A stretch of 64,000 nt of DNA. It comes from UBA6170 sp942491385 (GTDB taxonomy: Bacteria; Chloroflexota; Anaerolineae; Anaerolineales; Anaerolineaceae). The notes beneath the pieces are model-generated. The model had not been told where the DNA came from and searched no databases. It saw only the letters and a list, made by a program, of their open reading frames with translations. Of the stretch, positions 36,006 to 45,342 are shown piece after piece. Made by a program: the position numbers and the translations under genes. Location: positions 372,001 to 436,000 of the forward strand of contig CALOAF010000002.1 of assembly GCA_942491385.1 (NCBI GenBank), given 5' to 3'. Numbering within the stretch: the first letter of the stretch is position 1; every line of letters starts with the position of its first letter.

Positions 36006-38431
36006 CTAACGGTCAGTTTTTTTCGACGTAACCGCAGGCTGTTAGTGACAACAAACACACTGCTGAATGCCATTGCTCCAGCAGCCAGCATAGGATTTAA
36101 ATATCCCAGGGCTGCCGCAGGAATCAGGATAATGTTATAGATAAACGCCCAGAATAAGTTCTGTTTTATGGTGGAAAGTGTCAGTCGAGACAAACGAATT
36201 GCCTTTGGTACACCAGACAGATCCCCACCCATCAGAACCACAGGAGCAGAAGCCATTGCCACATCCGTCCCGGTGCCAATCGCCATACCAACATCTGCCT
36301 GAGCCAATGCTGGCGCATCGTTAATACCATCGCCTACCATGGCTACCACCGCTCCGCCCTGTTGTAATAGCTTCACTTTCTCAATCTTATCGGCCGGCAA
36401 CACTTCAGCGATAACCTGATCTATATGCACCTGTTCAGCAACTGCTTTTGCAGTCTGTAGGTTATCACCTGTGATCATTACCGTTTTTAAATTCATCGCT
36501 TTCAATGCATCAATAGCTTCTTTCGACCCTGATTTCAGCATATCTGCCACAGCAATCATCCCATGCACCTCACCATCAATGGCCACCAGCATGACGGTTT
36601 TGGCTTCATTCTGTAATTTATGTATATCTGCCTGAAAATCATCAATTTGCCAGTTCATTTCCTTTGCCATCCTGAGGTTGCCAACAGAAATTTGTTTTCC
36701 GTCTACTTCAGCCTGAACACCGAATCCAACCTGTGCCTGGAAGCCTTGTGGATCACTAAGGTTTAATCCTCTCTGATTGGCTTCCGTCAGAATAGATTCT
36801 CCCAAAGGATGCTCACTGCCTTTTTCCACCGAAGCGGCCAACCTCAATAATTCTTCTTCACCTGCAGAAAAATTTATTACGCGAATATCAGTTACTGCTG
36901 GTTGACCGCGGGTAATCGTACCTGTTTTATCCAGAACCACGACATTCAGCTTGCCTGCAAGCTCCAAGGCTTCACTGGATTTAAAAAGGATGCCCTGTTC
37001 CGCCCCCAGCCCTGTCCCAACCATAACGGCAGTTGGGGTTGCCAATCCCATCGCACAGGGGCAGGCAATCACCAGCACTGCAATCATGCTGATTAATGCG
37101 CGGGTGAATTGTGATACTTCCGCATTGATCGCTGGTGGAACTGCAAAAAACCAGATTAAAAAAGTCACCAGTGCAATGATAATCACCACTGGTACAAACA
37201 CAGATGAAATTTGATCAGCCATTTTCTGAATAGGTGCTTTACTACCCTGTGCTTCTTCGACTAATTTTACAATTTGCGCCAGGGCAGTTTCTTTGCCAAC
37301 TTTTGTCGCTTCAAATCGAATTAATCCAACCTTATTTAACGTAGCGCCAATCACAATATCCCCGGACTTTTTTTCGACGGGCATTGACTCACCGGTGAGC
37401 ATGGATTCATCAATTGTCGTTCTGCCTTCGATCACCACTCCATCCACGGGAACTTTTTCTCCCGGGCGGACCAGCACGATATCTCCAATGGTGACCTCAT
37501 CCGTTGGGATTTCAATTTCTTGCCCTTCTCTGATCACACATGCGGTTGCTGCCCGCAAATTCATCAATTTTTTAATGGCATCCGAAGTGCGGCCTTTAGC
37601 CTTGGCTTCCAGGTATTTTCCCAGTTTGATCAAAGTAATAATAACAGCTGCAGTTTCAAAATACACGTGGCCAGGAAGGAACCCTAAAACCACCGGTATG
37701 GAATAAAAGTAGGCGGCTGACGATCCCATAGCCACTAAAACATCCATATTTGCTGATCCATTTCGCAAGGACTTATAAGCCCCTACGTAATATTGTCTAC
37801 CAACATAAAACTGTACCGGTGTCGCCAGGGCAAACATCACCCATTTCAACCAGGTGCTGTGCATGCCAACTTTTATCAGCCCAAAATCAGCTCCCATGGA
37901 AAGAATAAACAATGGTACCGTGAACACCAGTCCAAAGATTAACATCTTCTTTTGGTAATCGATTTCAGCTTCCCGGGCTTGTGCTTCAGCATCAACAGAT
38001 GAATCTCCCGATACTACTGCCTGAAAACCAACCTGTTTGATGGTCTTTCGTAAATCCTGTTGGCTGATAATGGTGGGTATGTAGGTAACCTTCGCCCGTT
38101 CAGCAGAGAAATTCACGCTATTATTTAATACACCTTCCAAAGTTGATAATGCTTTTTCCAAACGTCTGGCATCATTATCATCACTCATCCCCTGAACATA
38201 AAAATCTGCTTCACCCGTCGCAACCCCATAGCCAGCACGTTCCACACGTTGAAGAATCATGGGAAGTTCCACCAGGGAAGGATCATAATCTACCGTTGCG
38301 CGCTCCGAAGAGAGATTGACAATAGCAGTATTAATCCCTTTCTCTTTTTTAATATTTCGTTCTACCGATGCAACGCAATTTGCACAAGTCATGCCTGTGA
38401 TGGGTAAAACGACATGCTTTGAGTCTGCCAT
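36002..38431 (-). CDS. copA: Copper-exporting P1B-type ATPase
   Basis: Protein of 809 residues. The first metal-binding domain has GMTCANC (Cys 16 and 19). The second (about residues 78-140) keeps the fold but has GMSDDND where CxxC should be. The transport core carries the GESMPVEK actuator loop, the CPC motif in IACPCAMGLATP, the phosphorylation site DKTGTITRG, the SEHPLG loop, and the MVGDGINDAPAL hinge. It pumps Cu(I) out of the cytoplasm using ATP. It ends the csoR-copZ-copA operon and is most likely induced by copper through CsoR. Confidence 0.93.
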   Translation of the reverse strand: MADSKHVVLPITGMTCANCVASVERNIKKEKGINTAIVNLSSERATVDYDPSLVELPMILQRVERAGYGVATGEADFYVQGMSDDNDARRLEKALSTLEGVLNNSVNFSAERAKVTYIPTIISQQDLRKTIKQVGFQAVVSGDSSVDAEAQAREAEIDYQKKMLIFGLVFTVPLFILSMGADFGLIKVGMHSTWLKWVMFALATPVQFYVGRQYYVGAYKSLRNGSANMDVLVAMGSSAAYFYSIPVVLGFLPGHVYFETAAVIITLIKLGKYLEAKAKGRTSDAIKKLMNLRAATACVIREGQEIEIPTDEVTIGDIVLVRPGEKVPVDGVVIEGRTTIDESMLTGESMPVEKKSGDIVIGATLNKVGLIRFEATKVGKETALAQIVKLVEEAQGSKAPIQKMADQISSVFVPVVIIIALVTFLIWFFAVPPAINAEVSQFTRALISMIAVLVIACPCAMGLATPTAVMVGTGLGAEQGILFKSSEALELAGKLNVVVLDKTGTITRGQPAVTDIRVINFSAGEEELLRLAASVEKGSEHPLGESILTEANQRGLNLSDPQGFQAQVGFGVQAEVDGKQISVGNLRMAKEMNWQIDDFQADIHKLQNEAKTVMLVAIDGEVHGMIAVADMLKSGSKEAIDALKAMNLKTVMITGDNLQTAKAVAEQVHIDQVIAEVLPADKIEKVKLLQQGGAVVAMVGDGINDAPALAQADVGMAIGTGTDVAMASAPVVLMGGDLSGVPKAIRLSRLTLSTIKQNLFWAFIYNIILIPAAALGYLNPMLAAGAMAFSSVFVVTNSLRLRRKKLTVS

Positions 38432-38485
38432 TGGATTTTCCTTTCAAACTTTTTCAAAAGCGCTGGAGAAGCCTTCTTAAATTTC

Positions 38486-38692
38486 TTAATCAGCCGCGGG
38501 GTAATTAATTTCTGTCAACAGTGCTTTAATTTTTTCTGTATCAGCTGGTTGTTCAAAAGTGACAGTTACCTGTTTCGTATCAGCAGAAGCTACCACTTTT
38601 TTAACCCCTTCCAAATCCACTAATTCAGTTTGAATGGTATGAACACAATGTCCACAAGAAATATTAGGTACATTTAAAGTAACGTCAGTCAT
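38486..38692 (-). CDS. copZ: Copper chaperone CopZ-like heavy-metal-associated protein
   Basis: Protein of 68 residues made of one HMA domain with the Cu-binding motif ISCGHCVHTI. I set the start at 38692 because AAGGAGAT lies a few bases before this ATG; the longer reading overlaps the csoR stop without a site. CopZ carries Cu(I) to CopA and CsoR. It lies 13 bp after csoR and about 54 bp before copA, in the same operon. Confidence 0.88.
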   Translation of the reverse strand: MTDVTLNVPNISCGHCVHTIQTELVDLEGVKKVVASADTKQVTVTFEQPADTEKIKALLTEINYPAAD

Positions 38693-38705
38693 TGGATCTC
38701 CTTCT

Positions 38706-38978
38706 TTATACTTTGGTTGCAGCTTCAAAAACCTCGGTAATTTCTAAGAGCACTCGTTCTCTCTCATTTGGGTCATCACCCTGTACTGCCGTTACCAGGC
38801 AGGAATGGAGATGGCCTTCGAGGATTTTGGTGCTAATTTTATTTAATGAGGATTGAACTGCCTGAATTTGTCGAATGATATCAATACAATATGAATCCTC
38901 TTCGACCATGCGTTGAACACCTCTCAGGTGCCCTTCAGCAATTTTTAATCTTTGAATTACTTCTTTATGATCGTGCAT
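38706..38978 (-). CDS. csoR: CsoR-type copper-sensing repressor
   Basis: Protein of 90 residues, all-helical, of the DUF156/CsoR-RcnR-FrmR family. The pattern RLKIAEGHLRGVQRMVEEDSY is the family helix. The copper triad is present: Cys in DSYCIDI, His and Cys in the EGHLHSC segment (HxxxC). Apo-CsoR binds its operator and lets go on Cu(I) binding. The ATG at 38978 has AAGGAGAG upstream; a GTG one codon earlier is less likely. It is the first gene of csoR-copZ-copA and overlaps its own operator region. Confidence 0.9.
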   Translation of the reverse strand: MHDHKEVIQRLKIAEGHLRGVQRMVEEDSYCIDIIRQIQAVQSSLNKISTKILEGHLHSCLVTAVQGDDPNERERVLLEITEVFEAATKV

Positions 38979-38987
38979 CACCTCTCC

Positions 38988-39013
38988 TTACCCCCTCCCC
39001 ATGGGGGGGATAT
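38988..39013 (-). promoter_or_regulatory. CsoR operator
   Basis: TTACCCCCTCCCC followed by ATGGGGGGGATAT gives a G/C-tract pseudo-palindrome like known CsoR sites (TACCC...GGGTA with inner G/C runs). It lies between the -10 box and the csoR start, so bound repressor would block transcription. Confidence 0.7.
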
Positions 39014-39022
39014 GATGATGTT

Positions 39023-39051
39023 ATTCTAGCTAATTTGATCATCTTTGTCAA
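39023..39051 (-). promoter_or_regulatory. Promoter of csoR-copZ-copA
   Basis: Read on the minus strand: TTGACA (39051-39046), 17-bp spacer, TAGAAT (39028-39023). This is nearly a consensus sigma-70-type promoter, directed at csoR. Confidence 0.85.
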
Positions 39052-39138
39052 GTTAATGAAGTGAATCCACTATTTTAATTCTTCTACCTTGAATCCGGTT
39101 ATAATCAAAATCAATTTATTTTTGGAGTAAAAAACACA

Positions 39139-40179
39139 ATGGATAAAAACAATCCACATTTCAACTTTACCGATGAAGACACTAAACCCACCAAACGGTA
39201 CAGAGACCGTTCATTGGATGTTACCCAATCCATGGAGACTTTTTCAGAAACTCAGCCCATTTTTCATGAAGATAAAAATGCCAATTACCAACCGATTCAA
39301 ATTTCGAATTCACGCCTACCCTTGCAACGCGAACCCGAAGTTCAACCAAAGAAGAAACGGAAAGGTTGTGGGTGCTGTGTTTGGGGATTAATCATTCCGG
39401 TGTTGGCCATTCTGATCGGTTATCTGCTGTTTCCCTATCGCACGAATGTACTTGTTTTGGGCGTAGATCGGACCCCTGAAGGCACATTCGTCGGCAGAAC
39501 CGACACGATCATGTTATTGAGTGTCATTCCACTCAAACCGAATGTGAATTTACTTTCTATTCCCCGAGATTTATGGGTGAACATTCCAAATTATGGTGAA
39601 AATCGCATCAACACGGCCCACTTCTTTGCTGAGGCAAACCTGGCCGGATCCGGACCAGATGCTGCCATGCAGACCATACAAAATAATTTTGGTTTGACTG
39701 TTCATAATTATGTTCGTTTCAATTTTGATGGATTCAAAGAAATCGTCAATGCCATGGGGGGGATCACCATTGAAATACCCGAGCCCATGTCCGGGTTTGA
39801 ACCCGGGACATATTCTCTGGATGGCGAGCAGGCATTAGCATTTGCCAGAGATCGACAGAGCAGTGATGATTTCTTCAGGATGCAACGCGGGCAAATGGTG
39901 CTAAAAGCAGCCGTGAAACAAATGCTCAACCCGCTTACCTGGCCTAGAATACCCCAGATCATCTCAACTGGTTTACAAGCGGTGGATACAAATATTCCGT
40001 TTTTCGAAATCCCACGAATCGGTTTAGCCCTTGTCCGCGCGATCATCTCCGACACGATTAATAGTCAAACCATCACGCGCGAGATGGTATATCCCACAAT
40101 CACAACAGATGGAGCGAACATTTTATTGCCCAATTGGGAGATGATTAATCCATTATTGATGGAAATGTTTGGCGAATAA
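39139..40179 (+). CDS. LytR-CpsA-Psr (LCP) family cell-envelope ligase
   Basis: Protein of 346 residues. A ~75-residue polar cytoplasmic tail is followed by one membrane helix (about 82-105) and the extracytoplasmic LCP domain: VLVLGVDR, RTDTIMLLSVIPLKPNVNLL, SIPRDLWVNIP, the Arg/Asp-bearing INTAHFFAEA, FDGFKEIVNAMGG and the late YSLDGEQALAFARDRQ. LCP enzymes transfer polyprenyl-linked glycans to peptidoglycan or proteins. Presence fits a single-membrane or atypical envelope. A TATAAT lies about 40 bp upstream. Single gene, convergent with the PIG-L gene. Confidence 0.88.
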   Translation: MDKNNPHFNFTDEDTKPTKRYRDRSLDVTQSMETFSETQPIFHEDKNANYQPIQISNSRLPLQREPEVQPKKKRKGCGCCVWGLIIPVLAILIGYLLFPYRTNVLVLGVDRTPEGTFVGRTDTIMLLSVIPLKPNVNLLSIPRDLWVNIPNYGENRINTAHFFAEANLAGSGPDAAMQTIQNNFGLTVHNYVRFNFDGFKEIVNAMGGITIEIPEPMSGFEPGTYSLDGEQALAFARDRQSSDDFFRMQRGQMVLKAAVKQMLNPLTWPRIPQIISTGLQAVDTNIPFFEIPRIGLALVRAIISDTINSQTITREMVYPTITTDGANILLPNWEMINPLLMEMFGE

Positions 40180-40187
40180 AGCACTAC

Positions 40188-40949
40188 TCAACCAAGGCCG
40201 TTTTGCGTATGGCGTAAACGCTCCCAGGTCACATCATCTTCCAAAGTGATTACCCGAAACATCTCAGCGTATTGCATTCCTTTGTCTTTGGCGCGTTCTG
40301 ATGCCCATTGTTTAACGCGCTCTCCCGGATCCCCATGAGGGAATTGACTCTTGTGCGTCCGTAAGGCTGCCAATTTTATTTCCATGGTTTCATCAATACT
40401 GAGGGTGAGCTCAGATTGCTGTTGGCCGTAAATAAAAACCTTGCGAACTTTATGAGCTCGCAGTCCTTCACTTTCCAGCTCCTGAAAAAGATTTGGCTGC
40501 CCCGCAGCAGGAAAGACTGCATCCAAAGCAGCAGTCGCAGCCGCTCTGTGGTCAGGATGATTAATGTAATATTCACTGGCAAATACCACTGTGGGGTCAC
40601 CGGTTACCACCACCTCCGGTTTAAAGCGGCGGATTTGCCGAACTAAATCCATTCTTAATTCCAATGTAGGTTGCAATAAACCATCAGGTTCCCGCAGAAA
40701 AATGATTTCTGAAGCACCAGCGATCTCGGCTGCGTGTCTCGCTTCTTCTTCTCGTATTTTTGTTGCTTTTTCACGTGTCATCCCTGGTGTGGCAATACCC
40801 ACATCCCCACTGGTACACAAGACATAACTAACCCGCGCGCCCCCATTTGCCCAACGTGACAATGTTCCAACGCAGGAAAACTCAATATCGTCAGGATGAG
40901 CTACAATCGCCATCGCACTTTCTGGAATATACAAAGAATAATCTACCAT
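40188..40949 (-). CDS. PIG-L/LmbE family deacetylase
   Basis: Protein of 253 residues with the PIG-L zinc site: AHPDDIEFSCVGTLSRWANG near residues 17-36 and YYINHPDHRAAA near 127-138, with TSGDVG between. The family removes acetyl groups from N-acetylglucosaminyl compounds (MshB, BshB, PIG-L). Without a thiol-synthesis neighbour, the substrate is open. Residue ~195 onwards has the HKSQFPHGD region typical of the family. Cytoplasmic, single gene. Confidence 0.85.
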   Translation of the reverse strand: MVDYSLYIPESAMAIVAHPDDIEFSCVGTLSRWANGGARVSYVLCTSGDVGIATPGMTREKATKIREEEARHAAEIAGASEIIFLREPDGLLQPTLELRMDLVRQIRRFKPEVVVTGDPTVVFASEYYINHPDHRAAATAALDAVFPAAGQPNLFQELESEGLRAHKVRKVFIYGQQQSELTLSIDETMEIKLAALRTHKSQFPHGDPGERVKQWASERAKDKGMQYAEMFRVITLEDDVTWERLRHTQNGLG

Positions 40950-41018
40950 GTTAACACCTCACTGATCAAGTCTGTAACAAGACCCATTTTATGACAAAAC
41001 TACTCACAACTCAATCAT

Positions 41019-43151
41019 TCAGTCTTGATCGATAATTTGAGAGGCAGATTGTTCAGGATTTTCCATCTCCTGATAGCGAGGCGAGAAATTTTCCTTCCAA
41101 ATCACCACCCGATTCCGTCCTAAATCTTTTGCTTTCAACAAAGCCTGGTCAGCCTGATCTATCACCCATTCCAATCGTGAGTCACAATCCCCTTCCATGC
41201 TGGAAATACCTAAACTTACCGTTACAGATACATTTCCGCGATCTGTCACAATGGGTTTATCCAATACCAATAACCGAATGCGGTTGGCGATGTTTTTTGC
41301 CAGCTTTATACTTGTTTCTGGGAGTAGAATCACAAATTCTTCCCCACCGAAACGGCCAATGATGTCTGATGTTCTCAATACAGAGCGACAGCAGTTGGCA
41401 ATTTGTTGCAGAACCTGGTCACCAATGAGATGTCCATAAACATCATTTACTTTTTTGAAGAAATCGATATCCAACATGATCACTGAAATTGAATGATTAT
41501 AGCGACAGGCACGGCTAAATTCAATTTGTCCAAGATTAAATAACTGTCTACGATTATATAACCCGGTTAATGAATCAATCATGGCCATCTTTTCAAAGTT
41601 TTCATACATTCTTGCCCGTTCCACTGCCGCGCTGAATTGATCGCCCAGCGTCTGCAACAATGAAATTTCATCCCCGGTAAAAACAACTTCGGGGGCCATC
41701 ACCAAATGCAAAAAACCTATCCGACGCTCGCCTAATTTTAAGGGTATGCTAATTAATCCAGGATAGGAAATCGAACAATCAAATAATACCCGACACGGCA
41801 TAAATGTAACTGGGTCCTGATAATCACCATTTAACAATCGCTCAAATGATTTGCACACCGGGCAAATTGGGTAGGCATCAAATGCTTCCATCACTGCTTG
41901 CGGCAACTTATACGAACCTGCCAATCCTGGTCGGCCAAACTCATCCGCAAGCACAACATAACCAAACCGCGCGCCAATTAACGAAACAATTGTACCCAAA
42001 CCACCTGTCATCACATCATTTAATTCGACAGATTGGTTAAGTTTTTCAGCCACTTTTCTCAAAACATCCAATTCCATCGCACGGATTTCGGCCATTTCAC
42101 GCATGGATTGTTCAGCCATTTTACTATTTCTATATTCGGTTACATCCCGGATCAAAATGAGATTATTCGGAGATCTTTTTTGAGCGGAAAGTGGCGTAAA
42201 TTTAATCTCAAAATAGGTATCCTGACCATCCTCGGCATGGAAAACCAATTCATTTTGTTGAAAAAGAATAACATTCAACCACGGCGAACTCACTGGCAAA
42301 AGAGAATTAATCTCAAGCCCAATTTTTTGCCTACCAACCAGGTCTAATAACTCTTCAGCTTTTTGATTAATTTGCAGCAAACGAAAATTATTATTAATCA
42401 CCAAGATTCCGTCCTGAATATTCTCCAGTAGGGAGTAAAAGATCAGCGGGGATAAGTCGAAAAGTCGATAATAATAGATTGAAAATCCTATTAAAATGCC
42501 GCTGATACCGAGCCCGATCGAAGTGAATTTTAATATATCAGGTTGAAATTCCGGAATCAAACACATTATACTGAGAATAAAGGAAATCCATGTGGCGACT
42601 TTAAAGATCTTGGCCTGCGTTTTCTCGAGGTTAATGGAAAACTTACTGTGATGATTGATCTCGTAAAAGCCAAAGCCATACACCAAAACGGAAAATACCC
42701 AGAAAATAACAAACCAATTGCCAAAATCAAAATCTACAACATTTAATTTATCAACCTCTACAATTTTTGTATTCACCCAAATCATTTCTTCAAAATTGGT
42801 AAGATACCCAAATAGCACTGTTGCCAGGGGTAATATAAAAATGATTAACTGCCGCCAGGAATTTTTCCAGCGTTTATGCGCAGTAAAATGCAAAATAAAT
42901 AACAGAAATGTAGGAGGAACAAAACTTAATAATGCTAACTCTAATTTGAGTCCTTCAGACACCAAATCTAAAGGCAGATAAGGAATTAAGTTTTGAACGA
43001 ACAACCAGCTACTAATAAAACCCAACCAGATAGCAAAAAGAACAGCCCCAACCGAATTGCGATTACGAAGAGCATAAACTGCAAAACTGACTAAGAAGGT
43101 TATGGTTATGAGTGAAATGATCAGATAAAGAAATGATAAAAATTGGGACAT
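41019..43151 (-). CDS. Membrane-bound diguanylate cyclase with PAS and GAF domains
   Basis: Protein of 710 residues. Residues ~1-225 form seven to eight helices of the histidine-kinase N-terminal 7TM type. A PAS domain (about 230-345, ILVINNNFRLLQINQKAEEL), a short coiled coil and a GAF domain (about 365-525, with several Cys including CPVCKSF) follow. The GGDEF domain (about 540-700) has GRFGGEEFVILLPE and RTSD as inhibitory site. It probably makes cyclic di-GMP. This is the second such cyclase in the window, with a different sensor region. The GAF Cys residues could bind a cofactor, but this is not certain. Confidence 0.85.
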   Translation of the reverse strand: MSQFLSFLYLIISLITITFLVSFAVYALRNRNSVGAVLFAIWLGFISSWLFVQNLIPYLPLDLVSEGLKLELALLSFVPPTFLLFILHFTAHKRWKNSWRQLIIFILPLATVLFGYLTNFEEMIWVNTKIVEVDKLNVVDFDFGNWFVIFWVFSVLVYGFGFYEINHHSKFSINLEKTQAKIFKVATWISFILSIMCLIPEFQPDILKFTSIGLGISGILIGFSIYYYRLFDLSPLIFYSLLENIQDGILVINNNFRLLQINQKAEELLDLVGRQKIGLEINSLLPVSSPWLNVILFQQNELVFHAEDGQDTYFEIKFTPLSAQKRSPNNLILIRDVTEYRNSKMAEQSMREMAEIRAMELDVLRKVAEKLNQSVELNDVMTGGLGTIVSLIGARFGYVVLADEFGRPGLAGSYKLPQAVMEAFDAYPICPVCKSFERLLNGDYQDPVTFMPCRVLFDCSISYPGLISIPLKLGERRIGFLHLVMAPEVVFTGDEISLLQTLGDQFSAAVERARMYENFEKMAMIDSLTGLYNRRQLFNLGQIEFSRACRYNHSISVIMLDIDFFKKVNDVYGHLIGDQVLQQIANCCRSVLRTSDIIGRFGGEEFVILLPETSIKLAKNIANRIRLLVLDKPIVTDRGNVSVTVSLGISSMEGDCDSRLEWVIDQADQALLKAKDLGRNRVVIWKENFSPRYQEMENPEQSASQIIDQD

Positions 43152-43235
43152 TGCCCCCCTGTGAATAAGCAGAGAAACTAGTTTTTGTATTCTACCATTT
43201 TATAATAAAAAATAAAATTGGCCTAACAGAATCGT

Positions 43236-43541
43236 CTATTGATTATTATTTGATTTAGCAATTTGACGATTTTTTAAAGAAGCTTGAATAGATTTTGGTT
43301 TTTTGCGTGCTTTTTCAACAACACGAACATCGGTTGCGGATGCTAATAAAGATCGTAGTTGATTCACAGCTTTCTGATCGTACTCAATGCGACTGCAGAC
43401 ATCACATACCCAACTTGGAAAATCAGGAACTGTAATTAGATCATTCTTATGCCAGGCGTAATAAGTTACCAATTTGAGATGATAGTTTCCCACCTGACAG
43501 GCAGGACAAAAAACCTTGCTTTTCTGAATAGATCTGCGCAT
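43236..43541 (-). CDS. YgiT-type zinc-finger protein
   Basis: Protein of 101 residues. Two CxxC pairs (FCPACQVG and WVCDVCSRIEYD) around a short beta region form the zinc finger seen at the N-terminus of MqsA antitoxins. No HTH domain follows; the C-terminal 30 residues are basic. Stand-alone YgiT fingers in Chloroflexota are not shown to be antitoxins, and no toxin gene is adjacent. It lies 10 bp after lepB on the same strand, so it is likely co-transcribed with it. Confidence 0.7.
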   Translation of the reverse strand: MRRSIQKSKVFCPACQVGNYHLKLVTYYAWHKNDLITVPDFPSWVCDVCSRIEYDQKAVNQLRSLLASATDVRVVEKARKKPKSIQASLKNRQIAKSNNNQ

Positions 43542-43551
43542 TATCTTCTTT

Positions 43552-44145
43552 CTACTGGGCGGCGTTAACGACTAATGGGTGAGCCAATGTTTTTATTTGA
43601 TCGATCGGCCAATAAATAATTAGAGCCTTTCCAACCACATTATCTTCCGGGACAAATCCCCAGCTATGAGAATCCGAAGATTGGTTGCGATTGTCTCCAA
43701 GGACAAAAAAAGAACCCAGCGGAACTTTCCAATTCCCGCGATAGGATGGTGGCGCTGATATGTAGGGCTCATTCAGTGACTGACCATTGATATAAACCAG
43801 ACCACCTTCCACTTCGATCTCGTCCCCCGGCAAACCAATTAATCGTTTAATATAATCCTCTTCAGGATTTCCAGGATAGTGGAAAACAATAACATCACCA
43901 TGATGTGGATTTCCGATCTTATATGACAACTTATTAACCAATAATAATTCCCCAGGCTGCAGGGTGGGTTTCATACTGATATTTTCCACCCGTACACGTG
44001 GAAAAAAGCTATCAATAATAAAATAAAATATCAACGCTAAAAAGAGCGTCTGAAAAATTTCCAGGAAGAAGCTGCGCCATTTAGGTTTTTTTTCTGTAAT
44101 TTCAACCTGATCTTCCATTGGATGTTCTGGATATGTATTATTCAA
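43552..44145 (-). CDS. lepB: Signal peptidase I
   Basis: Protein of 197 residues with one N-terminal membrane helix (about 26-46). The catalytic Ser is in ENISMKPTLQPGE and the general-base Lys in DYIKRLIGLPGDEIE. The late GDNRNQSSDSHSWGFV is box E. It cleaves signal peptides outside the membrane. The start is TTG with GGGAG upstream; the first 10 residues vary among homologues. Followed by the zinc-finger gene. Confidence 0.92.
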   Translation of the reverse strand: MNNTYPEHPMEDQVEITEKKPKWRSFFLEIFQTLFLALIFYFIIDSFFPRVRVENISMKPTLQPGELLLVNKLSYKIGNPHHGDVIVFHYPGNPEEDYIKRLIGLPGDEIEVEGGLVYINGQSLNEPYISAPPSYRGNWKVPLGSFFVLGDNRNQSSDSHSWGFVPEDNVVGKALIIYWPIDQIKTLAHPLVVNAAQ

Positions 44146-44230
44146 AATCTACTCCCAAATTCTTAACTTGATTATAAATCTCATAATCCATTCGATCAAG
44201 GGAAAGAAAAAACAGATCAGGCATTCACTC

Positions 44231-45148
44231 CTATTCTTCCAATTTTAATTTTGTGCCACACGACCGGCAAAAGACGTCCCCCACATCCGCCTTACGACCA
44301 CAGCGATGACAGAATATTGCATCGCCATCATTCTGAGAGGTCACATTCCTGCTGCTGGTATGTCGTTGGCGGGATTTGGGTAAAATTTCTTTCTGCCTGC
44401 CCATATACCACAAGACACCAACGACCAAAACCACCAGACCAACACCAGCAATAATAAATGGCAATATTTGAGTAAATGATGTATTTCCCTGGATCGTTTC
44501 TTCTGCTAATGGCGTGACCGGTTGAACAGGGACTGTCATACTCGAACTGAGTGTGTTGTCTGTTTTTGTGTATTCCAAATTCAAAGTAATTTTTGTGTTG
44601 GCTTTAATTTCACCCACTTCGTTGGTGAAATAGGTCAACCCATCACTACCAACGCGTGGTTCACCCATACTTTCTTTAAAGGTCAAGTTCGTGGCGGTCA
44701 TAGGCTGTTGAACTTCAAGTGTAAGGTTATTTACAGCATAATCTCCCACCCACTTGAATTCATAACTGCGCTGATCATTGCTCACAGCCAGAGATGGATC
44801 ATAATACTCGATCCAAATTTCTGCATATGGAGAAGTAAAAGTCAATTGCGTCCACTCACCTGATGTGGTCATATCATAATCTAACAAGTACAGTTGCCCA
44901 TCCAATTCACGGACGGCAACAGAATGTGGAGCGCCAACCGTTTCTGGGATATTAAAATTTACGCGGGCAGGGAACTTCACATCACCTGACAGGAAAATAT
45001 TATTAATTACCAAAACCGACGGTTGATCATATTCTGGCCAGATTTTGACCTGCATTTCTTCTATTGTGATTTCTGATTGTGCCTGAACTGGTAAAGAAAA
45101 TGCTAACAGCAAAACAAAAATGATCATGCCTAACAGGAAACGACGCAT
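44231..45148 (-). CDS. Exported membrane-anchored protein with C-terminal double-CxxC zinc ribbon
   Basis: Protein of 305 residues. A signal peptide (residues 1-23, ending VQAQ) leads to a beta-rich extracytoplasmic domain. A membrane helix (about 236-257) and a cytoplasmic zinc ribbon follow (FCHRCGRKADVGDVFCRSCG). I set the start at 45148 because TAGGAGGAAGC lies directly before this ATG; the longer reading has no site. Proteins of this build are common in Anaerolineae and lack a known role. It lies upstream of lepB on the same strand with an 85-bp gap. Confidence 0.7.
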   Translation of the reverse strand: MRRFLLGMIIFVLLLAFSLPVQAQSEITIEEMQVKIWPEYDQPSVLVINNIFLSGDVKFPARVNFNIPETVGAPHSVAVRELDGQLYLLDYDMTTSGEWTQLTFTSPYAEIWIEYYDPSLAVSNDQRSYEFKWVGDYAVNNLTLEVQQPMTATNLTFKESMGEPRVGSDGLTYFTNEVGEIKANTKITLNLEYTKTDNTLSSSMTVPVQPVTPLAEETIQGNTSFTQILPFIIAGVGLVVLVVGVLWYMGRQKEILPKSRQRHTSSRNVTSQNDGDAIFCHRCGRKADVGDVFCRSCGTKLKLEE

Positions 45149-45342
45149 GCTTCCTCCTAAAAAATTTTCTAATTTTGTATTATTTTTTTTCATATGGTAT
45201 TTATTATAACGCTGCCTGAATGCGTTAAAGCGATTAAATCCAGATGAATTAGTTTTCCATGCCAAATTCCTGTATCATCATCACGCGAATAGTAGAAAAT
45301 AATTGACGATTAATTTAGTGTATAATCACAAAAAAGGATCTT

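Noticed and set aside
43236..43541. YgiT-type finger as an MqsA antitoxin
   Set aside because: There is no HTH domain and no MqsR-like toxin gene next to it.
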